DNA of 64,000 nt from Pelolinea sp. (GTDB lineage: Bacteria > Chloroflexota > Anaerolineae > Anaerolineales > Anaerolineaceae). The position numbers and the translations under genes were made by a program. Location of the stretch: contig JAAZOD010000030.1 in assembly GCA_012797975.1 (NCBI GenBank), forward strand, positions 62,001-126,000, in the 5' to 3' direction. Below, piece by piece: positions 17,241 to 25,779 of this stretch (within the stretch, counting starts at the first letter, position 1; every line of letters starts with the position of its first letter). A model generated the notes under the pieces. That model made no database searches. It saw nothing but the letters and a program-made list of their open reading frames with translations, and was not told where the DNA came from.

Positions 17241-19124
17241 TTAGTTTTCTGGAATGCGTTCCAACACCACCGACCCTTCCGTTCCATCACAGGGATCCAT
17301 GCATTGATTGAACGGTAATAGTCTGAAATCATCTTGAAGGGAGGGATCTAGCTTAAGAAAACGATTGGTATATGCCTCTTCATTGAAAACAAGGATATCC
17401 GCTTCCTTGATCCATTTTTGAGCGAGCTCTTCATTCCAATATCCTCTCCCTTCGAGGAAATCAGGGTCGCCGCCGATTTGGTACGGGAAGTACATGTTCA
17501 ATTGAGGCGGGAACAGTTTTACGTCGGGAAGGTAGAGGAATGGAATAGGGGTATATCCTTCCCAGTAGACCAAACTGCCCTCTGGTATCGTTTGTGCAAG
17601 CTCCTCCCCGATGTTCTCATACCAGGCGGGGATATCCATATCCGCATTTGTTTCAATGGAACCGTTCGCAGCAAGGATGAAAGTTGGAGAAAGAACAATT
17701 CCCAGAAGAAAACAAACGAGGAATAATGCGCTTCCATAACTGATTTCTTTCTTCTCGCCGCGGACGATTTTACGGAAGATGCCGGCTAATATCACGATGA
17801 GAATTCCGGCCAAAAAACCGGCGATCGCAGGCACTACAAATTCCTGAGTGGAAATGGGAATATGGAAACGGTTCAGCAGTACATCCCAAAGTTCATACGG
17901 TCCATGGAAAAATTGACGTGTGCTGATGCTTGGTAAATTCCAATTCATGAAAAATGCTGCAACGCTTCGGTAAAGGCTCAGACCAATTCCTGTGCATGCC
18001 AGGATGATGAAAAGCGCAAGCATCCAATACCTGTTCTTGTTCTGCCAGCTCAGCGTTTCTTTGAAAACGAAAGGAATCAGTGTAATGCCAAGGGGCAGAT
18101 AAAATGCCTGGTAGGCCGGGAAACTGTACAGGATGTCATTGTCCATCATCGCATAGCCATAATGCAAGATGAGTAGGAAAAGAAAACTGCACGCCAGAAA
18201 TGCAACTTTCTTGTTTTCGTTTTTATGAAACATGTCCTTGGGAGAATAGATTATAAAGGATGCCAAGCTGATGAATACCGGAAGGAAAAAGTACCGTACG
18301 CAATCAAAGAACACCTGTATCTGATAAATCGGTTTATATTCCCTATTTAAGAATGGTGTTCCCATATCTCCGATGGAAGAACTCAAGTGAAAGACGTGAG
18401 TGATCAATGAATCCAAGAACTTTGGAAAGAAGGGCTGCCAGATCGAATAATAGATTTGTGGCCAATAGAGTGCGTTGAAACCGATGAATGTGAAGATTCC
18501 TCCAAGTACGGGGAGGATGCTTTTACGAAAACCGTTCTCCCAGATGATATAGAGAAGCGTGAAAATGAATAGGGGAAGTAGATTTTGCCTGACCATGACG
18601 ACCATGGCGGCAAGGATCGCCCCCAGCATAAGCTGATAGGATTTTCTATCTTTCCCTAAACAAAAGTACAGACTCCATACGATCAGTAGCGATGTGACCA
18701 CCTGCGTCATTGCACGGGAATAATAGATGATCCAGGCAGGGGAGAGGGCATACAAGGCAATGGAAAAGGTAGCCCACCACTTTCCAGCCAACCGTTTCAC
18801 CGTCAACCATTGGCCGGTCAGCATCAGAACGCTTAAGAAAACTGCGAAGTATCGTCCTGATGCGAGCCCTGGTGAAAATAATATCTGGGAGATGCCCAGC
18901 GAATAGAAAGCCAGAGGTGGTTTGTTGGTGATGGGTCCGCCTTCTTCAAAAGGTTGGTAGGTATTTTGCCAGTACCATTTTCCCTTTAGCAAATATGTTC
19001 CTTCATCCATTACCGGTTCGATGATGGGTACATAATGAATCGCTGTCGCCACATAAACAAGCAAGATCAGGATGGAAAGGATGAAAGGAAGAAGGTCTAT
19101 TATTTTTTGTTTGTTTTTTTTCAT
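17241..19124 (-). CDS. ArnT/PMT-like GT-C glycosyltransferase (family 39)
   Basis: Membrane glycosyltransferase of the protein mannosyltransferase/ArnT superfamily using a polyprenyl-phosphate sugar donor. The first exported loop shows the hallmark acidic pair in PVMDEGTYLLKG (about 40) and the substrate-loop motif ITNKPPLAFYSLG. About twelve membrane helices are visible, followed by a soluble exported C-terminal part (about 500-625). The start is the fourth codon of the open frame (ATG at 19124), with AGGTGG five bases ahead. It faces the other three glycan genes convergently, so it has its own promoter. Confidence 0.78.
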   Translation of the reverse strand: MKKNKQKIIDLLPFILSILILLVYVATAIHYVPIIEPVMDEGTYLLKGKWYWQNTYQPFEEGGPITNKPPLAFYSLGISQILFSPGLASGRYFAVFLSVLMLTGQWLTVKRLAGKWWATFSIALYALSPAWIIYYSRAMTQVVTSLLIVWSLYFCLGKDRKSYQLMLGAILAAMVVMVRQNLLPLFIFTLLYIIWENGFRKSILPVLGGIFTFIGFNALYWPQIYYSIWQPFFPKFLDSLITHVFHLSSSIGDMGTPFLNREYKPIYQIQVFFDCVRYFFLPVFISLASFIIYSPKDMFHKNENKKVAFLACSFLFLLILHYGYAMMDNDILYSFPAYQAFYLPLGITLIPFVFKETLSWQNKNRYWMLALFIILACTGIGLSLYRSVAAFFMNWNLPSISTRQFFHGPYELWDVLLNRFHIPISTQEFVVPAIAGFLAGILIVILAGIFRKIVRGEKKEISYGSALFLVCFLLGIVLSPTFILAANGSIETNADMDIPAWYENIGEELAQTIPEGSLVYWEGYTPIPFLYLPDVKLFPPQLNMYFPYQIGGDPDFLEGRGYWNEELAQKWIKEADILVFNEEAYTNRFLKLDPSLQDDFRLLPFNQCMDPCDGTEGSVVLERIPEN

Positions 19125-19245
19125 GACTGCCACCTGGTTATTATAATAGTGAATCGAGAGCGCCGTTTTGAAGAAGTTATTTCATGAAACCAGGTGTCGC
19201 TTTCCATTTATAATAAGGTTTCATTTTTTATTCTCGGGAGCCGTC

Positions 19246-19995
19246 ATGCCTATAGCAATCAAAAGTAAAAAACTTTATTCGGAAATACTGGGTGTTTCTT
19301 CGGATCAAATTGGTAAATATGTGCTTTTGCCGGGTGATCCGGCGCGTGTGCCTTTTTTGGCTAGCTTTTTTGCGGATGTGCACGCCGTGGCTGAAAAGTG
19401 GACCCATGTCACCTATACCGGCACTTTGAATGGTCAAAAAGCATCGGTGGTGTCCACCGGCATGGGCTGCCCGGCTATGGCCACCACACTGGAGGAATTG
19501 ATCCGTTTAGGCGCACATACCTTTATTCGGGTGGGCACTTCCGGCACCATCCAGTGGAAAACCGATCCGTCCGATCTGATCATCACCTGGGCGGCTGCAC
19601 GGGATGAAAGGACCTCCTTACGCTACCAGCCCATTTCTTTTCCGGCGGTTGCAGATGTGGATGTGACAACGGCATTGATGAATGCTGCCAGCGCTCTCTC
19701 ATTGGGGCATCAGGTCGGCATATCACAATCCAAGGATGCTTTCTATGGGGAGCATGATCCGTTGGGGATGATCGGTTCTCATGCATTGCTGGAAAAACAA
19801 AAATCTTTTGAACGGGCCGGCATGCTGTGCAGCGAGATGGAAGTATCGACCTTGTTTGTGATCAGTTCGGTTCGCTCGGTGCGGGCAGGAGGGATCATGA
19901 TGCTGGGCGGAAGCAAACCGGAAACTTTGCAGAATGTGTCAAAAGTTTGTGCAGAGGCATTGAAATTATTGGTCCAGTGGGATAAAGGATCATAA
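19246..19995 (+). CDS. Nucleoside phosphorylase (uridine phosphorylase type)
   Basis: Member of the PNP/UDP family that splits nucleosides with phosphate into base and ribose-1-phosphate. The phosphate-binding PGDPARV motif (about 31), STGMGCPAMATTLEEL (about 69) and RVGTSGTI (about 95) are in place. The ribose-binding Glu-Met-Glu is present in CSEMEVSTLF, pointing to a working uridine-phosphorylase-like enzyme. I chose the ATG at 19246, preceded by GGGAG with five-base spacing; the longer frame from 19168 has a non-conserved, hydrophobic extension. The product is 249 residues. A diverged paralogue follows 16 bases later. Confidence 0.85.
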   Translation: MPIAIKSKKLYSEILGVSSDQIGKYVLLPGDPARVPFLASFFADVHAVAEKWTHVTYTGTLNGQKASVVSTGMGCPAMATTLEELIRLGAHTFIRVGTSGTIQWKTDPSDLIITWAAARDERTSLRYQPISFPAVADVDVTTALMNAASALSLGHQVGISQSKDAFYGEHDPLGMIGSHALLEKQKSFERAGMLCSEMEVSTLFVISSVRSVRAGGIMMLGGSKPETLQNVSKVCAEALKLLVQWDKGS

Positions 19996-20011
19996 AGAGG
20001 TATATCGCACC

Positions 20012-20815
20012 ATGACTATCAAAACATCCTACTCAAATTTTGTCTATCGACTGTATTCTTTCAACTTGCGATATCGAAAATTGGTTTGCTGGTGGAACAA
20101 TGATGTTCTGAAGAAAAAACAGTACCACATTGGGTTGAGAAAAGGAGAAGGAAGTGCCAATGTGGTGATGGTTGAAACACCAGCCCAGGTGCGCCAGCTT
20201 GCAGAACACTTTCACGATTCGACGATTTTGGCTGATCATCGAGAATACTTGAGCATGCTGATCAAAACCCCTGCTGCGCAATTTTTAGCCATTTCAACTG
20301 GCATCGGGACCCCGCCCATCGCCATTGGGATGGAGGAATTGGCGATCATCGGCGCACAGCGTTTTGTGTATATTGGCTCCTGCAAACCAGTTTCACCCAT
20401 GTTGAAAGAAGGCGATCTTTTCGTGGTGAAAGCGACTGTCAAAGAGGATGGTACCAGCCGCGAATATTTGCCAAGCATCATCCCGGCGGTGGGGGATGTG
20501 GGATTGATCAATGAAGTGCGATCGGTTTTGAAAAAAGCCGCCGTTCCTTTTCAGGTGGGAATCAGCGTTACGGTCGACCTTGATCCATACCACCTTTCAG
20601 AGCAGATTCCTTTAAAGCAGCAGTATGAGCAGCAAATGGAAGTGTTGAAAGCGGGCAGCGCGCTGGCGATAGACCGCGCAGCGGCTGGAGTGTATGCAGT
20701 GGCAACCAAAGTTCATAAACCTGCCTGTTGTATTTTGATGGCTGCGGAAGCCGAATCAGAATTGCCGTCGAACCTGATTGACACGCTTCCGGATCTTTTT
20801 TCAAAAGATTGTTAA
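20012..20815 (+). CDS. Diverged nucleoside phosphorylase paralogue, probably altered activity
   Basis: Second PNP/UDP-family protein in tandem with the uridine phosphorylase. The core STGIGTPPIAIGMEEL and the VYIGSCKPV strand are clear. The N-terminal phosphate-binding GDPxR motif is replaced by VMVETPAQV, and the ribose-binding MEM/EME segment reads AIDRAAAGVY. Key ligands therefore appear to be missing. It also has an N-terminal aromatic-rich extension of about 35 residues. It could be a regulatory or inactive partner of the upstream enzyme or act on a different ligand. The 16-base spacing suggests one operon. Confidence 0.7.
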   Translation: MTIKTSYSNFVYRLYSFNLRYRKLVCWWNNDVLKKKQYHIGLRKGEGSANVVMVETPAQVRQLAEHFHDSTILADHREYLSMLIKTPAAQFLAISTGIGTPPIAIGMEELAIIGAQRFVYIGSCKPVSPMLKEGDLFVVKATVKEDGTSREYLPSIIPAVGDVGLINEVRSVLKKAAVPFQVGISVTVDLDPYHLSEQIPLKQQYEQQMEVLKAGSALAIDRAAAGVYAVATKVHKPACCILMAAEAESELPSNLIDTLPDLFSKDC

Positions 20816-20924
20816 TATGCTTTCGAAGGCTGAACAGGTACGATTCTGTTAATGATTTTCAACAGGAAATGTCTCTGTTCTTCCTGATTGGTCGCTTATA
20901 ATACCCTTCATTCAGGGAGTAATC

Positions 20925-21959
20925 ATGAGTCAGAAAACAAAGAAGATCATTCGTGCCGTTGGATTGCTCGTTTTTCTGGCATTGGGGATCAAGATCTTGA
21001 CCCCTTATGTCCAATCGATCCCGGAATCTCTGGGCGCTTTAAAACATCTCAATTACGGGTTGTTGGCTTTGGTGATATTTTTCGAATTCCTCAAGTACCT
21101 TAGTTCGGGCAATCTCATCAATTCCATCATCGGATTATTCAAGAACCATGTATCGGTCTGGCAGGCAACCATGATCGTACTGGCCTCCTCCAGTTTCGGG
21201 ATGGTGGGTGGTGGGATGGCTGGTTCGGCTGCATCCACTTTTCAGTGGTTACGGGAACGAAACGTGAAAGGTCAGGCGGCTTTGATGGCGGGAATTTTAC
21301 CCATTCTTTTCAGCGCTGCCTCCGTTCTGGTGTTGGCATTGGTGGGGATGATTTATCTGTTCGAGATTGGAAAACTGACAACCCCTCAGATTCGAGGTTT
21401 TTTGATTATTCTGGCATTGATCGGATTGGCACTTGTCTTCATTTTTCTATTCTTTCGGAATTCTCAAAAATCAAAAAACTTTGTATTAAAGGTCGTTGCA
21501 AAGATGGAAAAGATCACAAAAAAGAATTATGAAAAAGAAAAGATCCTTCAACAGGTGGATGAAGCATTTGAAATCCGCGATTTTTTCTTTCAAAAGGGGT
21601 GGAAGAATATGCTGTTTGCAAACAGCCTGATTTATATTTTCGATCTATTGTCAATGTATTTTCTTTTTCTGGCAGCCGGCATGCAGATTTCCCCTGCAGT
21701 GGTATTGATCGGTTATGGATTACCCTTGATTCTAGGGAAAGCGTCCTTCGTTCTTCCTGGAGGAATTGGGGTGGTGGAAAGTTCCATGATTGAGCTTTTT
21801 CAGCATGTGGGTGTTCCTTATGCCGAATCGGTGGTTGTTGCGCTTTCCTATCGCTTCATTGCCTTTTTGGTGCCCAGCATCCTGGGTTTTATCCTCGTTT
21901 TTGTGATGCAGAAAAAGGATAAAAACAAAGATTTTAATAGTAAGATGCATGTGGAATAA
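20925..21959 (+). CDS. UPF0104 / LPG-synthase-type integral membrane protein, copy 1
   Basis: Eight-helix membrane protein of the lysylphosphatidylglycerol synthase transmembrane family (UPF0104, AglD-like), lacking the cytoplasmic transferase domain. Family marks are the STFQWLRERN segment (about 105), the VVLIGYGLPLILGKASFVLPGGIGVVESSM motif region (about 255-285) and the final ALSYRFIAFLVPSILGF. Such proteins are suspected lipid flippases or glycolipid transferases. The start ATG has GGGAG ahead. A second, similar gene follows, suggesting a tandem duplication. The neighbouring glycosyltransferases are consistent with lipid-linked glycan handling. Confidence 0.82.
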   Translation: MSQKTKKIIRAVGLLVFLALGIKILTPYVQSIPESLGALKHLNYGLLALVIFFEFLKYLSSGNLINSIIGLFKNHVSVWQATMIVLASSSFGMVGGGMAGSAASTFQWLRERNVKGQAALMAGILPILFSAASVLVLALVGMIYLFEIGKLTTPQIRGFLIILALIGLALVFIFLFFRNSQKSKNFVLKVVAKMEKITKKNYEKEKILQQVDEAFEIRDFFFQKGWKNMLFANSLIYIFDLLSMYFLFLAAGMQISPAVVLIGYGLPLILGKASFVLPGGIGVVESSMIELFQHVGVPYAESVVVALSYRFIAFLVPSILGFILVFVMQKKDKNKDFNSKMHVE

Positions 21960-22171
21960 TTCTTTTTTTGACGAAAACTCTGATAGAATTTCAAAATTAT
22001 GTTTTTCAAAACGAAACAGTAGATTTGTTCAACGAAGGCGATAGCTGATAGGACACTTCAAATGGAAAAATTTTGTGCGGCAATGGAATTCGATAAGATT
22101 ATATAAAACGTGGAAAAGAAAGACGCCATGAATTTTATTGTTGCTAAAATCAAATCTTAAAGGAGCGTTGT

Positions 22172-23182
22172 TTGAACAAAAATACCCAGAAGGTTTTGCG
22201 GTCCGTATTTCTGCTTGTTTTTTTTGGTGTTGGCGTATATCTTCTGCTTCCCCAATTGAATTCGGTCCAAAGATCGATGTATGTTCTAAAAAATCTGAAG
22301 TATTGGGCCTTGGCATTGGCGGTCATCTGTGAGACTATGAGCTATGTGGGATCCGGATATTTGATCAACTCACTCTTGGGATTGTTCAATGATCGGGTTT
22401 CCCTGTGGAGAAGTATCCTGATCGTGCTGGCTTCTGCCAGCATTGGAATGGTGGCAGGAGGGATGGTCGGTTCCAGTGCGGCCAGCTTTCAATGGCTCAA
22501 AAATAGCAAAGCAAAAGCCCAATCAGCAGCCATGGCAAGCACGCTACCTCTTCTGATGAACAACCTGGCGGTTTTGATCATCTCCCTTTTTGGAGTCATT
22601 TATCTCTTGTTCGTCCATGAAATGACGAAATTGCAGATCATCAGTTTCCTTTTTATTTTGATCATCCTTGTCCTTGTCATCATTGTTCTCTATCTGATCT
22701 TGTACAAACGTGAGAAATCATTTCCTATCCTGGTAAAAGTGATCGAATGGATCTATAAACGGATCAAGCGGCCCTTTAATGAAGAACGTATTACAAGACA
22801 ATTGAATGAAGTTTTTGCGGCTTGGGATCTCCTGTTGAGCAAGGGTTGGAAGAAACCCGTTTTGGGTGTGGTCATGTGCTTTGGATTTGACATTGCCTCT
22901 CTTTTCTTCCTCTTTGTGGCTGCGAATAAGTTCATTAATCCCGGGGTGCTGCTGATCGGTTATGGGCTTCCGCTATTACTAGGAAAAGCAGCGCTGGTCA
23001 TTCCCGGCGGTGTTGGGATCATTGAAACGACCATGGTCGCGCTGTATGAAAAATTGGGCGTGACCAATGGCGTTGCGGTGGTGGCGGTGCTCTCCTATCG
23101 CTTGATCTCGTTCTGGATCCCCAGTATCATGGGGTTTCCTGTCATCCCTTATTTGAACCATCTCACCACTGAACAGGATTAA
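22172..23182 (+). CDS. UPF0104 / LPG-synthase-type integral membrane protein, copy 2
   Basis: Paralogue of the preceding gene with the same layout: KNTQKVLRSVFLLVF at the start against KTKKIIRAVGLLVF in copy 1, ASFQWLKNSKAKAQ in the middle, and VLLIGYGLPLLLGKAALVIPGG near the end. Eight predicted helices, 336 residues. The start is TTG with AGGAG six bases upstream. A 212-base gap separates it from copy 1, so it may have its own promoter. Copies have clearly diverged and are not a recent duplication. Function is unproven; a flippase or lipid-modification role is an inference. Confidence 0.82.
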   Translation: MNKNTQKVLRSVFLLVFFGVGVYLLLPQLNSVQRSMYVLKNLKYWALALAVICETMSYVGSGYLINSLLGLFNDRVSLWRSILIVLASASIGMVAGGMVGSSAASFQWLKNSKAKAQSAAMASTLPLLMNNLAVLIISLFGVIYLLFVHEMTKLQIISFLFILIILVLVIIVLYLILYKREKSFPILVKVIEWIYKRIKRPFNEERITRQLNEVFAAWDLLLSKGWKKPVLGVVMCFGFDIASLFFLFVAANKFINPGVLLIGYGLPLLLGKAALVIPGGVGIIETTMVALYEKLGVTNGVAVVAVLSYRLISFWIPSIMGFPVIPYLNHLTTEQD

Positions 23183-23215
23183 GCTAATTTCTGGTTTTGA
23201 TTCTTTTCTATTTCT

Positions 23216-24571
23216 CTATTGAATGCGGATGATCCTGCCTGAATTGGGCAGAAGGTTGGGGATGAGCAGTTTACCATCTTGGTATTCAAAGGTTTCTCCC
23301 GTTAATAGGTCTACTGCTGAAGAATGAATCACCGGGCTTGGAATATCGAGGGCGATGGCTTGTTGGCTGGAATTCACCGCCGTCAGGATGCTTTCCTGCT
23401 CGTTCTCTCGCAAAAATGCAAATTGCTCACCAGAAACCAGCACCTGTCGATAACTCCCGGTTTGGAGGGCGGATGAATGACGGCGAATATCGGCCAGTTT
23501 TGCAATGGTTTCAGGCAGACCACTCACGTCTGGATTGCACAGCATATGCTGTGGATCGAGTTGCGGGCGCAGCATGTGATCATCGGATTCGGTGCGTTTG
23601 CCGGTAATTCCCCATTCACTTCCATAATAAATGGAAGGAATGCCCGGTATGCAAAATAACAGGCAGTACACCGGATAGACATGAGCTGGATTGGTGAGAT
23701 TGCTCAGTAAACGGTTCACATCATGATTGTCCACGAATGAATAGGGCAGAAAGTGGCGGTAAATCCCCTGTTCTCCGAATTGGCGATTGAGAGAGTAAGC
23801 GATCTCGAAATAGTTATGGTCCACATGGCTGGAATATAACCCTTTATAGCATTCATAATTGGTCACAGAATCGAGGGCACCGCAGTTCACCCAGTGGGCA
23901 TAATTGCCGTGAATGATCTCACCCATCATCCAAAAATCAGACCGATACGCTTTGCAGCGGCTGGAGAGTTGTTGCAAGAAGGATAAGTCGATGCAATCTG
24001 CCGCATCAATCCTTAATCCATCGATGCCAAACTCGTTCATCCAAAGATCAGCAGCGGAGAAGAGATAATCACAAACAGCGCGGTTTTGCAGGTTCAGTTT
24101 TACCAGGTCATAATGATTGTTCCAGCCATGATAGGCAAACGCATCTCCCGAGGGGCTCTGCCGATTAAAATCGATTCCGGAAAACCAATCCAGGTATTGC
24201 GAATTTTTCCCTTGCTGCTGCAGGTCTTTGAATGCAAAAAAATCACGACCAACATGGTTGAAAACGCCATCCAGGATGACATGGATTCCATTTTTGTGGA
24301 ATAGGGAAACCAACTCTTTGAGGGTTTGATTCTCGCCCAGCCGCCGGTCAACCCGAAAATAATCGGCCGTATCGTAGCCATGTGCGCTTGATTCGAAAAC
24401 CGGCCCCAAATAAACCGCATTGACTTGCATGTCCTGTAGATGCGGCAGCCATCTTTCCAGTTCCTTCAATCTTGGGGTGACCGGAGCGGAAAAATCGTTC
24501 TTCTGTGGAGCGCCCAGACAACCCAAAGGGTAGATGTGATAGAAAACGCTTTTATTGATCCAATTTTCCAT
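23216..24571 (-). CDS. GH13 alpha-amylase family hydrolase
   Basis: Cytosolic glycoside hydrolase of family 13 (no signal peptide), 451 residues, likely acting on maltodextrins. The four classical regions are complete: GVFNHVG (about 100), DGLRIDAADC with the nucleophile aspartate (about 185), MGEIIHG with the acid/base glutamate (about 215), and VDNHDVNR with the transition-state aspartate (about 280). It lacks the N-terminal domain of cyclomaltodextrinases and ends in a short beta domain. It lies 41 bases downstream of the TetR gene on the same strand, so the two appear to be one transcription unit. Confidence 0.9.
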   Translation of the reverse strand: MENWINKSVFYHIYPLGCLGAPQKNDFSAPVTPRLKELERWLPHLQDMQVNAVYLGPVFESSAHGYDTADYFRVDRRLGENQTLKELVSLFHKNGIHVILDGVFNHVGRDFFAFKDLQQQGKNSQYLDWFSGIDFNRQSPSGDAFAYHGWNNHYDLVKLNLQNRAVCDYLFSAADLWMNEFGIDGLRIDAADCIDLSFLQQLSSRCKAYRSDFWMMGEIIHGNYAHWVNCGALDSVTNYECYKGLYSSHVDHNYFEIAYSLNRQFGEQGIYRHFLPYSFVDNHDVNRLLSNLTNPAHVYPVYCLLFCIPGIPSIYYGSEWGITGKRTESDDHMLRPQLDPQHMLCNPDVSGLPETIAKLADIRRHSSALQTGSYRQVLVSGEQFAFLRENEQESILTAVNSSQQAIALDIPSPVIHSSAVDLLTGETFEYQDGKLLIPNLLPNSGRIIRIQ

Positions 24572-24612
24572 TCGTTATTTCTCCATTTATCAGGAATGCG
24601 TGGTTGATTTGA

Positions 24613-25179
24613 TTATGAGAAAATTCCATGCATGAATTGATGGACGGCAGTGCTGACAATGGTTTCATCCAATTCGATTTGTGACCTGATCTTCATTCCT
24701 ATGTACGTGTTGATGATTCCCAGAAAAGATACTGCATAGCGTTGATGGCGGCCGATCATATTGCCATGGTCCTGTGCCGCCTGTTGAAAGATGGATTCGG
24801 CCAGTGTCTGCTGTTTTTGTAAATACGGCAGGATTGCTTTGAAGGCGGTGCTTTGGGGCGGGGCGAACCAGCACGCCAGTTGAAAACGGTAGAAGGCTAG
24901 GTGTTGCTCTGCAAAAGAAAAATAGGTTCGGCTGATCGCCTCCAGGGTGCTTTTTACGTCTCGATGGTAAACTGCCGAAGTCTCCAGGTCATCAAACAAT
25001 ACAGAAAAATGCTTTTCCAAAATGCTCTCCAGCAGCCCCTCTTTGCTTCCAAAATAGTAATACATGGTGGGTTTGGTGATGCCGGCATTTTCTGCAATTT
25101 CCTGAACGCCGACCGCATCATAGCCACGCTCTGCAAAAAGATCCAAACCGATTTGTGAGATTTTTTCCTGGTTCTCCAT
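24613..25179 (-). CDS. TetR family transcriptional regulator
   Basis: Ligand-responsive repressor of 188 residues. The N-terminal helix-turn-helix (about 8-52) reads ISQIGLDLFAERGYDAVGVQEIAENAG followed by KPTMYYYFGSKEGLLES, typical of the family. The C-terminal ligand domain is not assignable to a subfamily. A perfect 18-base palindrome begins 10 bases upstream of its start codon, consistent with autorepression. The GH13 gene follows in the same direction and would be under the same control. TetR control of an amylase is unusual. Confidence 0.9.
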   Translation of the reverse strand: MENQEKISQIGLDLFAERGYDAVGVQEIAENAGITKPTMYYYFGSKEGLLESILEKHFSVLFDDLETSAVYHRDVKSTLEAISRTYFSFAEQHLAFYRFQLACWFAPPQSTAFKAILPYLQKQQTLAESIFQQAAQDHGNMIGRHQRYAVSFLGIINTYIGMKIRSQIELDETIVSTAVHQFMHGIFS

Positions 25180-25188
25180 GAGTATGGA

Positions 25189-25206
25189 GTATACCGAACG
25201 GTATAC
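25189..25206 (-). promoter_or_regulatory. TetR operator palindrome
   Basis: Perfect inverted repeat GTATACCG-AA-CGGTATAC lying 10 bases ahead of the tetR start codon. Its size and position fit a TetR dimer site that blocks transcription of the tetR-amylase unit. Binding is inferred. Confidence 0.75.
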
Positions 25207-25353
25207 AAAATGTCAAGAAAGTGGAACATGAGGAATCACGTTTTAATGAAGAAATTGTGTATAATCACAATATCGAAACAATGCTAGAGTAGGTGTTTCG
25301 TTTCCAGATCGACAAAGTTGCGCCGTCGCATATAAAAAATCCAGGAGGATGAT

Positions 25354-25533
25354 ATGGCTTCAGTAAAATTTTTTTCATTAAAAACCAAAAAGCACGTAGT
25401 CATCGACAGCAGTAAGGTAAAGGTTGTTACTCTCAAGAACGGGCGCAAAGCAGCCGAAGCAATTGATCCAGAAACAGGGATCAAGTTATTCAAATTCTTA
25501 TCCGCTGCGGAATTAAAAGAATTGAATCAATAA
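25354..25533 (+). CDS. Small basic protein of 59 residues
   Basis: Short gene with a strong AGGAGG ribosome-binding site five bases before the ATG and a large hairpin terminator downstream, so I consider it real. The product starts MASVKFFSLKTKKHVVID and ends LKELNQ. It is rich in Lys and Val, with no cysteine, membrane helix or signal peptide. The KVKVVTLKNGRKAAEAID core suggests a small beta-hairpin fold. I do not recognise a family. The sequence TKKHVVIDSSKV might bind nucleic acid or protein, but this is only a guess. Confidence 0.65.
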   Translation: MASVKFFSLKTKKHVVIDSSKVKVVTLKNGRKAAEAIDPETGIKLFKFLSAAELKELNQ

Positions 25534-25567
25534 ACTCTCAAGGGTATTTGTAATTTCAAATTAGCGA

Positions 25568-25633
25568 AGCACTTTCATTTTGCTCACATTGGGTAAAATG
25601 CATTTCAATGTGAGCAAGTGAAAGTTGCTTTTT
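25568..25633 (+). terminator. Large hairpin terminator after the small-protein gene
   Basis: A long stem: left arm GCACTTTCA plus TTGCTCACATTG, right arm CAATGTGAGCAA plus TGAAAGTTGC, with one or two bulged bases between the two helices, followed by a TTTTTATT tract. The inner 12 base pairs are perfect. It reads as an intrinsic terminator on the plus strand. Confidence 0.8.
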
Positions 25634-25779
25634 ATTCGGCTGGATTGGACCGCTCAGAGCATGGGATTTCCATGTGGTTCTTTGATTGATGGCCCAATAA
25701 GAATCATTGGCCAACCTTCGCTCACAGACTCCAAACCATGCCGTTGATGGCTTATTTTACATTCGTTGCGGTGGAGAAC

